DNA of 64,000 bases from Sabethes cyaneus (taxonomy: Eukaryota; Arthropoda; Insecta; Diptera; Culicidae), in contig NC_071354.1 in assembly GCF_943734655.1 (NCBI RefSeq), positions 69,399,544 through 69,463,543 of the forward strand, read 5' to 3'. Position numbers and translations under genes: made by a program. Below the pieces are notes generated by a model. The model saw only the letters and a program-made list of their open reading frames with translations. It was not told the DNA's origin and made no database searches. Numbering within the stretch: the stretch's first letter is position 1; each line of letters opens with the position of its first letter. Shown here one piece after another: positions 10,196 to 20,744 of the stretch.

Positions 10196-10620
10196 AACAT
10201 TCTTCTCTACAGAAAGCTAAATAGCAGAAATCATATTGTACGCAAACTTGTGAAAACCATTAGAAAGTTACTTGTGTTACATGAATACTTAGATAAATAA
10301 ATTGATTAATAAATTCGGAAGAAAATTCTGTAACATAAGCATTAAATATATTGCTTAAATAAATGGTTTTCTGCATAATAACTTGGCCTTTCTCCAGAGG
10401 CGAGTGAACCTATTAGGTTTAAAACTTCTCTAATTAAAAAAATGGCTGCCCCCCCCAACGAAAACCCTGGCTACGTTACTGAGTGAAACCCCTAGATATG
10501 AAAAGGTAGGAGTTACCGAGGGAAACCCGTTAATAAAGGGAATAGTTTAAGCAGAAGGTTTTCAGGGGTTTTCTTGACAGCAATTCGCGAACGTTTGCAG
10601 TCCCTGAGGTTTGTTTTAGG
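10196..10620. other. Unassigned spacer between RTE pieces
   Basis: AT-rich, with a short C-run near 10450. Nothing recognised. Confidence 0.4.
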
Positions 10621-10639
10621 GGGTGTCGTAAGTGCTGGG

Positions 10640-11095
10640 TAGTTACGACCCCGTCAGTTACAACTCGGAGTTTTCGGAATACGAGTACTAAGAACGATCT
10701 TCGGCGGCGTACAGGAAAACGGAGTATGGAGATGGAGGATCAACCATAGATGAATGATGAACCATCAACCAAACGATGAACATGCACAGCACTATGGCGA
10801 ACCCAGTATCTCAAAAGGTGGCTAAAGCTGGACGGATACGATGGGCAGGACATGTTGTAAGAATGTCGTACAACTACCCTGCAAAGATGGTGTTTGCCTC
10901 AAATCCAGTAGAAAGAAGACGACCAGGAGTGCAGCGAGCAAGATGGTTAGACCAGGTGGAGCGAGATCTGGCGGAGAGTACTCGATGTCCGTGGAATTGA
11001 AGAGCAGTAGTCCACAGCCAAGTTAACTGGCGAAACGCTATTCAACAGGCGTTGTCTTAGGACTGCAAAATACATAAGTAGGTAAGTAAATCTTC
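10640..11095 (+). pseudogene. RTE-clade LINE copy d: C-terminal tail and 3' end
   Basis: Reads LRTIFGGVQENGVWRW, then from 10776 AKAGRIRWAGHVVRMSYN, AKMVFASNPVERRRPG and QRARWLDQVERDLAE (to 11000), all hallmarks of the RTE tail. The element appears to end in the short repeat TAAGTAGGTAAGTAAA (about 11075-11090), matching the simple tandem 3' tails of RTE elements. Internal stops near 10745 mark it as dead. Confidence 0.8.
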
Positions 11096-13430
11096 ATCGG
11101 CAGAAAATGTCCTGATTTTTAGTTGGATCGATATGGTCATCCTATCTAAGACATAATCCTACGTTAAATCCAAATTTGTGTAAAATTTCTTAGTGTTATT
11201 GGTTTAATATATGAATACCATAAGTTGGTATTCGTGTCGACTAGAATGAATAATGTTTTGCTTTATATTTGTCGGTTTAATAATTAATTTAATTTATTAT
11301 AACAGCCGTATCAGGTCCAGGAACTCAAATTGATTGACGTCAAATCGATTTTGGTACGTTCGGTTAAATACAACTTTTTCCTATATTAAATCAAAACTGC
11401 ATTTCCTTTCTTCATTCACTCGCCGGGCGTGGGAGTGGCTTTCGATTAATGGCCATTATTTATCTGCAGCAAAACTAGTGCTGCCCGATAAGACCCAAAA
11501 AGTGATTTAATGGTGACCGTCCATTACAACAACGAACGGAGCCGTTGCCGCTGCCGCAGGTTACGAAAACATGATGGGTGTAGTTAGGTACGTGTGTATG
11601 TTCGAGGCAGTGTACAACGCCATCAAAACGTCCATCCATTGCATCATCCCGGGAAACTGACTTTCCGTCACTGGATGACATACTGGATTTTCGTAAATAA
11701 ATTACGATGAAATATGGCGCATCAGCCCCTTCGGGGCTAGTGAAATCAAAAGTTTAAGCTATTTCATCAGCTCTGGGGGCGGGTGGCGCTTTGTGGGTAT
11801 GTTTGACATATGTTAGTGCAAGGTCCATCGTAGTGGCCCAGTGCTCTAGTGGTGCTGGACACACCCTTAGCTGGGATGGAGGCCAGTATGTGTTGAAACG
11901 ATTATGATGCGGTCAGAGTCTAAATTTGTTGGATAACTTTACTAAGTGAGTCCTTCGAAGTAGTTTGTACCAAGTAGGTGATTTGTGAAAAGTTTCCGTG
12001 TTAAGATCCTTCTGAATCGATTCTAACCCTCCTAACGGTTCTAAAACTAACGAACCCAGCATCATAAAATTTTCAGCTAAGGCCTATCACACTGCTGCAC
12101 GATTTTCTGTTTCTCATTTACCGCAAGTTGCAACCTTTGGGATTGCAAAATCTAGAAAACAACAAAATTATATGCATTTTACCATACGTTTTCAAAAGCA
12201 GAGTATTTATTTTATGCGGAATGATTTATAAAGTTTAACTTTTACGCCCTGATCACAGCTCAGCGGTATCATAGAGCGAACAAGGGTCAATACCGGTTTC
12301 AGGATAGTTGCTGCTTCTGTTTGGAACAGCGACAATTTTCCCTAACCGACAAAAGTTGGAACCAGTGCTAACAGCAGCGACGACGACTGCAGCGACGATG
12401 ACAGCAACGTGGACGACGACAATATAGAATTATACATGCGCATACATTTCCAGTGCATAAATCTATTGCTCCAATTGGAAGAGTGTCGTTCTGGTTGTTG
12501 AGGTGAGTACACTGCGAGGATTTTATAGGTTGGACGAGTAGGATATATGGGCTAAAATCCAAACAGCAGCACAACTGGTGTTCATAATGGATAGATCTGG
12601 AGGACGGCTTTGGATTCTACCCACCTACCGGGCCGAACGCAGAAACAACAACTCCGGATGGGACTGGAAAAATGTTGTTGGAAGTAAAAGCTGTTTCGAT
12701 TTTTGTTAGTTTCACTCGGGATGCTCCTGGCGGGTGTTCTCGGAACTGGAAAGCCCCACGTTATCCAATGCTAGAAATAACAGAGCGTATAAATCAACGC
12801 TTTGTGTTTGTGAGATTTTTTCGTACTAAATTGCCTGCGGGCTTAGTTTTGCTAGCGAAACTTTGATGAGCTCTGTTTGCTATCATGTCGTTTGTGGCAA
12901 TGAACACAACCGTTTTGACTGGACGGACAGTCAAAAAGTTGAATCCCATTTCGGAACAAACTTGCGAATAGCACACGGGACAGGTGAGTTCAGATTTTCT
13001 CTCCGCGTAGTTATATTCTACCTTATCCCAATATAGGTATTTGTTCAGCACAACCGCGCTATTTAACGTTTATCCCGAAATTACCAATTTTTATCTCTCG
13101 TAACAAAAATCCAATAAGTGTTCAATACAGATTGCTGGATGGATCTCTAAGAGCAAAAAAATTAGGAAAAACAATTCCGTACCGATTTATCTTTCCTCAT
13201 TTTTTCGTGGGCCAGCCACACATCGAATCAGTACGACAGAAGCTGTGGCTTCTGCCTTGTCCTATCCGTTTGCTTGATTTCGGAGGGCTTAGTGGCATCA
13301 CTGACTGGTAGTAAAGACTGCGACTCAAATAACGATCAGCTATTTCATCGTAATTCTATTACAGGATTTTCCCATCAGCTTGATTCTGCTGCTATGTATG
13401 CTACAGGACCGACAGTGCGACGCGCAGGAG
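11096..13430. other. Unassigned spacer
   Basis: No gene recognised. A small hairpin AGCCCCTTCGGGGCT lies at 11725-11739. The block 11820-11890 has a weakly tRNA-like TGGCCCAGTGCTCTAGTGG stretch but no B box, so it is not called a SINE. CAG/GAC-rich sequence occurs at 12360-12420. Confidence 0.45.
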
Positions 13431-13442
13431 TGCTGGTGCTAC

Positions 13443-13462
13443 GGTTGTGTGTGTGTGTGTGT
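13443..13462. repeat. (GT)n microsatellite
   Basis: About nine uninterrupted GT dinucleotides. Confidence 0.9.
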
Positions 13463-13948
13463 GCGGTGAAAGTTGTCATTAGAATCTGATTGGTCCGGTA
13501 GTATGGGGAAGGCATGCGAACTTTCGATATTTCCTTCTGGTATCAAATTTCCTGCTCGATCCTTTCTGGTTTCTGGTTGATTCGGTTTTCTTGCGGTGTA
13601 CCGAAGAGCGATTTTTTTTACACTTGGATTGTCATTCGGATCCATTCATGAGCATTAGTTTCGTGCAGGAAATCAGAGCTCGAACTTCCTCAAGTGGTTT
13701 GGGATTACGGCTGTTTGGAGATTCTTGTTGTTTGAATGCATATAAATATTGGTTTCGGCTTTCTCGACCAGGGTGGCATAGGTCGTAAAATCGTGCGAAT
13801 ATGCACAAGACGTGCTGCATTCGTTTGTTGTATTGACTAATTAGAAGATGACAAATTAAGAGTAAGACAAATTAAGACTGATGAATTATTCACCAAAGAA
13901 AAAGATATGATACCATATAAATGATGCCCTTGTAACTTTTTTTGAAAG

Positions 13949-14098
13949 TCTCTCATATATTGCAAAATAGACATATTTAAGAAATAATAGTTTTTCTAAC
14001 AAAAATTTATGCCTATTTATACCATTTTTTCAGAAAAAGATGTTGCTGGAAAAACTTTTATCTCTTAAATATGGCCATTTTGCAATATATGAGAGACT
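13949..14098. repeat. Inverted repeat, about 50-bp arms
   Basis: AGTCTCTCATATATTGCAAA at 13949 returns inverted as TTTGCAATATATGAGAGACT ending at 14098. The match extends inward with a few mismatches to about 50 bp per arm around a loop of about 48 bp. It is probably a MITE or the core of one. Flanking sequence gives no clear target duplication. Confidence 0.7.
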
Positions 14099-14109
14099 TG
14101 TAGGCCGTA

Positions 14110-15050
14110 TAATTATCTACCTTAAAAAAAATTTCATCAATTCTTGGGATGACCTCTTTTGGCAAAACGAATTTTAGTTTTTAAAACGCTTTTTTTCGAT
14201 TTTTATTTTTTTCAGCATTTTTTATGAAAATTCGGAAGATTTTGAAAAAGTCACTCATAGATAATTTTTTTGTAGATATCATATATCACATTGTGTGTCT
14301 GTAGTGCGTCGGCATAAAGGGATCGTCAGCCAGGTGGCGGGAGTTTGTGTACAAAACAAGTAGTGGTCCAAGGTTCCTACTCTGTGGTACGTTTTGGTTA
14401 AACCCCATGCTGGTCTGAAGAGATGTTTAGTTTACAGCTAGCGAACTTAGTGTCGTTCACGATTATATCGAGCATTTTAGAGCTGGAACATAACGTTGTA
14501 ATCCCTTGACCATTTTATTACTTTTCTTGTGTACGGGGAACATATCTGAATCTTTCCATAGTGTAGCAAACTTATATTACTAGATTGGAGCATCAAACAG
14601 TAGTGAAAGGGGTCTAGTGAAAACAGTAGAGCACTTTTGCGGAATGCAAGATGGAATGCTGTTAGGTACGGCCACTGACGAATATTTTAGTTTTCCGATG
14701 ACAGTTTCGAAAATTATTTTTTTTATTTTATTTCCCATCTCCAATTACGTCGCAGAAATTACTACGTTACTGCTAGTTACACGAAAAACGATGAGATTGA
14801 TTACTTCGTTGGGAGTGCTTCTAACAGCTGAGGCTATTTGTTCCACGGCAGCACACGGAAAGAAATCTGATTCCGAGAATTGCTGTGAAATCATGACTAA
14901 ACTGCCATATAAGGCAGCTCTAAATCATAAATAATAATTCATGATCTTGTATTGTGTTGGACCGCAAGAAGTTCGTGATACCATGACTTTTATTCATGGT
15001 GTATTTTCATAAAACATAAGTTAAAATCTGGAAATCATGAGTCATTTTGC
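14110..15050. other. Unassigned spacer
   Basis: No recognisable feature. A 105-codon frame at 14617-14934 has no identifiable domain and no supporting context. Confidence 0.45.
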
Positions 15051-15054
15051 TTTT

Positions 15055-15270
15055 TAATGAACCGCCCAGTTAGCTTCCAGGTTTGATGCTGGTCTAACAT
15101 GCCAGTCGTTGTATGTTCGAATCTCGGCAAGGCGGTGCTTGCTAGATAGAGTCAGTCGGATCATTGCACTCGCCCCGTAATTTTCCCGTACTCTAACAGC
15201 CAGCTGCGCAGTCTGTCGATAAAGAAGGGTAATGTCTAAAAGACGGTATAAATCCAAGGCGTTGTTTTGC
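15055..15270 (+). mobile_element. tRNA-derived SINE, mosquito type
   Basis: The head has a tRNA-like layout: an A-box-like TTAGCTTCCAGG at about 15069, then TTTGATGCTGGTCTAACATG, CCAGTCGTTGTAT and a B box GTTCGAATCTC (about 15115-15126). The body (GAGTCAGTCGGATCATTGCA) follows the pattern I know from a SINE family abundant in culicine mosquitoes. Transcription would be by RNA polymerase III and mobilisation by a partner LINE. The family identification is from memory of its pattern and is not proven here. Confidence 0.7.
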
Positions 15271-15514
15271 TCATTTTTGAGAGTGAATTTTTATCCGTGC
15301 CGGTAAACTAATAAAAGCCTGCTTGAAGTGCGTTGCAAAAAAATTGAATAATGGGTCAAGGTCCAAATCTCAACTGTGGAGAAGTCACATATGTCAAAAA
15401 ATAGACACTGAATTATTGCACGCAGCGATCCCCAGCAGTAGATGTAAAGGCATGCTATCTTCTTTTTTGTTGGAGTTGACAAATGACCGAAATTTGTTCT
15501 CGATTCCTCAAGGT

Positions 15515-16250
15515 AATTTGATCATAACGAGCGTGAGGTGACCGGTGAAAGTAATTCTTCGATGAACATCTCAATGACGAAGTTGCAGAAGGAGGTGAAA
15601 CGGAAGTTAGCCTAGGAGTGCCGATGGAAGATAGAGATTTCCCAACACCTGAGCTGCAAGAAGTCAGACGAGAAATCGGGTTGCTGAAGACCAACAAAGC
15701 CGCCGATAAGGATTGTCTACCAGGTAAGTTTTATTAACATGACCGAGAAACGCTGACAACGACTTTACACTGGGTTATTTCGAAGATTTGAGAGTAAGAG
15801 TAGCTACCGAAGGTGGAAGGTTTAATTTGTGTCATCTACCAAAAGGGTGATCCACACGACTGTCTAACTATCGCGACATAACACTGATAAATGCGGCCTA
15901 TAAACACTCTCCTACGTCCTGTTTCGTCAGCAGTCATCAATAACACCAGGTTTTGTAGAGAGATACGGGCTTCGTGTGGGAATGCTCAATTACGGACCAA
16001 AAATTTACCATTCGACAGGTTTTGCCGAAATATCGGGATTATAACATGTATCACATCTTTATTGACTTCAAAGCAGTATCCGATACAGTCGATCAAAACC
16101 AGCTATAGTAGATAATGGACGAACACGGTTTCCGGACAAACTGGCGTGATTGATTGGAGCCACATTGTATCCAGAGATGTCTTCGGTATGCTCTCTTGAA
16201 TCCCTTCGAGACGCGACGAGGGTTCAGACTAGGTAATGGCCTATTCTGCA
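15515..16250 (+). pseudogene. RTE-clade LINE copy e, 5' part (linker and RT up to insertion)
   Basis: Begins with an NEREV-type linker, continues through VRREIGLLK-like sequence (about 15665), then NYRDITLINAAYKHSPTS (about 15865-15920). RT motif A follows as IFIDFKAVSDTVDQ near 16055-16095, and FETRRGFRLGNGLFC near 16205-16250. The last stretch is RT motif B and is interrupted in mid-codon by the MITE at 16253. Frameshifts and stops occur throughout. It continues at 16679. Confidence 0.82.
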
Positions 16251-16252
16251 TA

Positions 16253-16676
16253 CACTCAAGTCGCTTTTTACGCGAAGAATACGTCCCGCGTAAATCAAAA
16301 CCGCGTAGAAAACCGCGTAAATTCCGAAAATCGCGTAAAAACCGCGTAAATTGCGGAAACCGCGTAAAAACCGCGTAAATTCCAAAATTCGCGTAAGAAA
16401 ACCAAAATTTCGCGTAAAAAAAACTTTGTGGATTTCAACATTACGCGAAAAATTAGACGTTTTGAGCACATCCGCGTAAATTCCAAAAATCGCCCAAAAA
16501 ACCGCGTAAATTCCGAAAACCGCGTAAAAAACCGCATAAATTCCGAAAACCGCGTAAATTCCGAAAACCGCGTAAAAAAAACGCGTAAATTCCGAAAACC
16601 GCGTAAATTCCGAAATTCGCGTAAAAATAACCGCGTAAAAAAACGCATAAAAAACCCGTAAAAAGCGACTTCAGTG
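16253..16676. mobile_element. 424-bp TA-target MITE with CGCGTAAA tandem interior
   Basis: Terminal inverted repeats CACTCAAGTCGCTTTTTACG (left) and CACTGAAGTCGCTTTTTACG (right, complement) differ at one base, and a TA lies on each side (16251-16252, 16677-16678). The duplication is confirmed because the RTE reading frame rejoins when the insert and one TA are removed, and the related RTE copy at 50180 has the empty site CTGTATACTG. The interior is almost entirely degenerate repeats of CGCGTAAATTCCGAAAAC and CGCGTAAAAAAC. A TA duplication points to Tc1/mariner-type mobilisation. Repetitive open frames inside are artefacts. Confidence 0.9.
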
Positions 16677-16678
16677 TA

Positions 16679-17335
16679 CTGTTTAACATCGCTCTAGAAG
16701 GGGTGATCCGCCGAGCGGACATCGAAACAAAAGACACGATTTTCATCGAGGGTAGCCTCCTAGATTTCGCAGATGTCTTTATTAAGGCCAGCAAGTTTAT
16801 AATAGCGAAATCAATCTACATCAGAGAGAAAGCGGAGTCTAGGAGGATTTGACTAAAAATTAATGCGTCGAAGACCAAATACATAGAAGGAAAAGGTTCA
16901 AACGCTCGAAGCTGACAATGTACAAAACCCTTATTAGACCGATAGTTCTTTACGGATTTGAAGCTGTGACACTGCTCACGGAGAACATACCGGCCCTTGG
17001 CGTGTTCGAGCGAAAGTTGCTGCGGAGTGCAAACCGAAAGCGGAGAGTGGTGGAGGTGTATGTATCATACGCTACAGGCACTGCTTGGATAGATTTCCAT
17101 CGTACATTTGGCAAAAGTCGGTAGGCTATGGTGGGCCGGACACGTCGTAAGTATACCGGACGACTGTGCGACGTAAATGATTTCCTTCAACAACCCTACC
17201 GGCACCAGGAACAAGAGGACTCAAGACTCAACGTACAAGATCGCTCAACCAGGTGGAAAGTGATTTGCGTCTTTCGAGACATTTAGAAAATTGGCGACAA
17301 GTGGCGCAATATCAAGTTGAATTGAGATTGACTGC
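16679..17335 (+). pseudogene. RTE-clade LINE copy e, 3' part
   Basis: Resumes as LFNIALEGVIRRADIETKD, then LDFADVF where FADD is expected (motif C lost), INASKTKYIEG (about 16860), and from 16918 YKTLIRPIVLYGFEAVTLLT. VGRLWWAGHVVSIPDD follows in another frame near 17117. This is the second half of the copy split by the MITE. The catalytic Asp pair of RT is destroyed. Confidence 0.82.
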
Positions 17336-17344
17336 TTGCCAAAA

Positions 17345-17402
17345 GGCATAGAGCCGTAGTGAGTAGTGACATAGCGTGTCATTCCGGACTCCAAGCTCCA
17401 AA
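17345..17402 (+). repeat. Short dispersed repeat, copy 1 (partner 18690-18750)
   Basis: CATAGAGCCGTAGTG..CATAGCGTGTCATTCCGGACTCCAAGCTCCAAAAGG-type sequence matches 18690-18750 in the same orientation with few differences. Each copy lies next to a BEL/Pao segment. Function unknown; it may be an LTR edge or an unrelated small repeat. Confidence 0.6.
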
Positions 17403-18400
17403 AGGTAGATACTATTCCTCCCCGGAAACTGCAGACTATTCGTACGGCGTCGCAATATGAAGGTATCCATACTCCAAATATTCCTTGAATTGCTGGTGCA
17501 CGCTTACTCTCAATTCGAAATTAGCTTACATTTACCTTTTAAAACACTCCCACCCTTTCATGGCCATCGGGAAGTTTTTCAGAAGCTCTAGATGAACGTA
17601 TCGCCTGTCCGAATTCAGAACCACCAGGGATCCGCTTTGTAGTTTGCTCAAGTATCTACCGAGTTGCGTAGATTCTTCTGAAATTCAGGCAGCGCGTGTG
17701 TCGAGACTCGAACACTTCCATTGTGTAGAGCTGTTTGACCCGAATATGTCGGAACTGTCGTTCAGAAATGTGCATGGTGAAATCAGTTACAACTGTAACC
17801 ACTCTGCGATACCGCATATTGTCCAGTCAAATCGTGTTATGGTGGCAATTGGGCCGCCGAGTTTATTTTCGTGGGTTTTGATTGAAGCCAGCAGACGTGC
17901 ACTATTCGATCCAATCAGAATACCTGACGACACGAAACTGCAGCCTTTACCGGCAATCCTCGCAAACGGTTGAGTCGATGAGAGAGCATTTGCTCCGGTA
18001 CGTTGAGGTTAGCCACTGTGACAAACCAAAGGCAATCATTAACATTAATTTTGAAAATTTAGATTCGAACCTGTTGGGACTTCGAGTCATATTTTGTGAT
18101 ATTGCTTACCCAACTTGGAAAAAGCGACGGAGGTTCTTTATCGTCAATTTCCGCACATCATCCTCTTTGAAATGTTCGAATGCAGGGCCGTCCTCCAAGT
18201 GTGCGTTGAGATACGTTTTTTCCTCTACTTTCATCACCTTTGAGAGTTTCTGCCGTATGTCTGTGACCACGGTGACATCAGAAGAAGCAGTTGCCAACAT
18301 CGGCATGTACTGCAAGAACACTCGAAGAATTACTGCTGGAAATTGTCTATACATCGCCGAGCTTAGACGCGGCAGCGCAGGAATTGTATTCCAGTAGTTT
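17403..18400 (-). pseudogene. BEL/Pao retrotransposon Pol, protease-to-RT segment (broken)
   Basis: Minus-strand reading gives, in Pol order, a possible protease stretch (ATASSDVTVV, about 18280), VANLNVPEQMLSHRLNRLRG and LPVKAAVSC (about 18025-17930), IGSNSARLLASIKTHENK with GGPIATITRFDWTICG (about 17915-17820), then LKNFPMAMKGWECFKR (about 17565) and VHQQFKEYLEYGYLHIAT (about 17500-17440). This is the conserved region between protease and RT in BEL/Pao Pol, including the G-P-I-A...R-x-W motif. Frameshifts and stops are frequent. No LTR was identified. Plus-strand frames over the same interval are shadows. Confidence 0.7.
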
Positions 18401-18689
18401 TTGCAACCTAACCAATTTACACAAATTCGCTACATGGTCTTCATCCTCGTCGAAGTAATTACAAAGGTCTCAGAACGCAGTCTAGAAGGACCTAAATCCG
18501 TGTATCTAGACCATTGGCCTTCACAGATTTTATTTAATACATAACGAGGGAATAATAAACTCAAGGGTGTTCTTAACCTATTCAAATTCTCCACATCTTC
18601 ACAGGAGCTATAGAATCGTCAGTATACTGCAAGGAAACCTTTGCATAAATCTAAAGAAATTCTGGTCATTTGTCGTCGTCGTCATCACC

Positions 18690-18750
18690 AGTAGCATAGA
18701 GCCGGAGTGACATAGCGTATCATTTCGGACTCCAAGCTCCAAAAGGCTGA
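18690..18750 (+). repeat. Short dispersed repeat, copy 2
   Basis: Second copy of the sequence at 17345-17402, same orientation, ending CCAAGCTCCAAAAGG. Confidence 0.6.
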
Positions 18751-18754
18751 GATG

Positions 18755-19160
18755 CAGCGACCGTGGTAAAAAGAGGATCTCTCAATAGAGTACTCCTAAA
18801 TGGTTCGGATTTCCGAGTTATAGTAGAATAGACCGCCACCACGTCTTACCCGTTGGACTACCTGCGAAAGAAAAGGGCGATGAACCTTGCCAGAAAACCG
18901 AAGAGCCAGGTTCAAACGAATGCGCTAGTGCAGTATAAGTATCAACATATTAGAACTATAGTTAACTAGCAATGGGTAGTCTCGCTTGTATTCCACAGTT
19001 ACCTTGCTGAAGGCGTTGTGCGGATTCTGGGAGCGAAAAATGGCAGTCAGCGCAGCGGTGACATCATGTAGAGTTTTGCCCCAGTACGACATTTGGCAAT
19101 CGGAGAGCTCGTACCACAAGTTCATCTTCTCAAGCAATTCCTCGATGGATTAGTGAACTT
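18755..19160. other. Unassigned, possibly degraded BEL/Pao RT
   Basis: Lies between two BEL/Pao segments. The frames present on either strand could not be matched to RT motifs. Confidence 0.35.
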
Positions 19161-19164
19161 ATCC

Positions 19165-20740
19165 GCGGTACTTGCCAAGTCGTTTTCCTTCTCTGCTGGT
19201 GATACAATCGATCGAGTTTTTGGAATGCTTTGGGAATCCTCTTGCAATCCGGACACCACTCCGACTACCAAGTGGCACATTCTTCTGGGATAAGACCATC
19301 CTTATCCATGGCATAGTGATAATTCAAAAAGCGTGGCAAGAACAACTGCAATAGGATAAGGAAGTGTTCGGCAGAATTTCAAAAAGCTGGATGGATTGAC
19401 CGTATTTCCCGGGACTTCCTCTTCTGTTGGGTACTTTTACCACTGCGTCCATTATTTTAAACTATTGTCGATGACGTGCCGGGTCGTCGGACGTGTTGGG
19501 ACAAATGCAACTTTATATTTCTACGGATGCCAGCAAGGACGCATATGTCTACGTGACGTATTTTAGAGCAAGTGGTTCGTGGACATGGCCAGGTGCTACT
19601 ATCCGGTCATAGCCAAATGCTTCGTTGAAAGCGTTGTAAGTTTTATGACTGGAGAACGAGGCTAGCGAAAATTATTAGTGAAAGCCACGTGCTGACTATA
19701 AAGATGAGATTCTTATGGACTGGTTCGACAGCTGTGCTGATCTGAATAAAATCCGCTCATAAGGTATATCGGAAGTTTATCGCCCTTAGCGTGAGAGAAC
19801 TGAGGCTGTCGAGTAGAACTACGTACCGTCGAAGGAAAACGTCGCAGACCAAGCGACCACGAAAATTCAGAGAAAGGTCTGAGTCAGGAAGAGCTTGCGT
19901 GTGCTGAAAACTATTTGAAGCCCTCAGTGCAGGCGGAAACGAACCCGGACGTTTTACATGGAAGCCGAGACACTGTTGTGAATGAGTTCAAGCAGTTGTT
20001 CCATGTGTCGAGGTTGTGTATAGTTGTCGAACGGATCATTAACAAGAGCCAATGTCGTATGGCAACTTCGCCTACACCTAGACACACTCCATACCTACGC
20101 CTTTTCTCGTTTGTCCATATCGATTACTTTATACCAGTAGTTCAAGTTTGAATTGGACGAAGCATTGTGAAAAGGTGGACAGTTCTATTTACTTGCTTGT
20201 CCGTACGAGCCTTCCACTTGGAGGTCGCCTATTCGTTGTCATCGGAGTCTGCAAACTGGCAATTCATTGGTTCATCGCCTGTCGAGGGGTACCATGTGAA
20301 AGCTACACCGACAATGGCACAAAATTCCAGGTTGTTAACCGTGATACAAGTAGAAATGGATGACATGCATAAAAATCTGGCCGAAACATTCACCAACACC
20401 AAGTGGGGCTTCAAGCCGCTTTCAGATCCACACTGCGGAGGGAGCTGGAAGTAGCTAGTATGGATTCCCAAAACGGCGCTCAACAGTGAGCAAACTTACG
20501 GCTTACGGAATCCAGACAACTCCTCTTAGTAATTAAGAGGCTTTCACCCCTAACCAATTCATATTTTTCAGCGCTAATGCGGTGGTTCAACCTCCGAATA
20601 CATTAGCAGAAGCCGATGAGGCTGGAAGAACCAATTAAGATTTGGCGATGCAACTGATCGACCAATTTTGGAAAACCTAATCTGAAATTGGGGTTTTGGA
20701 TGAGGTGAATTCGGGCGTACTCTTCATGGGTCTGTGGTAT
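19165..20740 (+). pseudogene. BEL/Pao retrotransposon Pol, RNase H and integrase (broken)
   Basis: Segments in Pol order across shifting frames: AKSFSFSAGDTIDRVFGMLW (about 19165-19230, RT thumb-like), LYISTDASKDAYVYVTYFRA (about 19510-19570, RNase H), a degraded FLWTGST..LI segment (about 19710), VPSKENVADQATTK (about 19825-19870), then an integrase zinc-binding remnant with HIDYF (about 19990-20130). The integrase core reads KRWTVLFTCLSVRAFHLEV and GVPCESYTDNGTKF (20167-20330). The C-terminal signature LTPNQF then TLAEADEAGRTN..LAMQLIDQFWK runs at 20540-20675. The element would copy itself through an RNA intermediate, but this copy is dead. It has the opposite orientation to the segment at 17.4-18.4 kb. 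Confidence 0.82.
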
Positions 20741-20744
20741 GTAT

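Noticed and set aside
11818..11890. tRNA-like CCAGTGCTCTAGTGG stretch as a SINE or tRNA gene
   Set aside because: There is no B box and no cloverleaf could be drawn.
16154..16794. Repetitive Arg/Asn-rich and Phe/Arg-rich frames
   Set aside because: They lie in the CGCGTAAATTCC tandem interior of a MITE bounded by termini and TA duplication.
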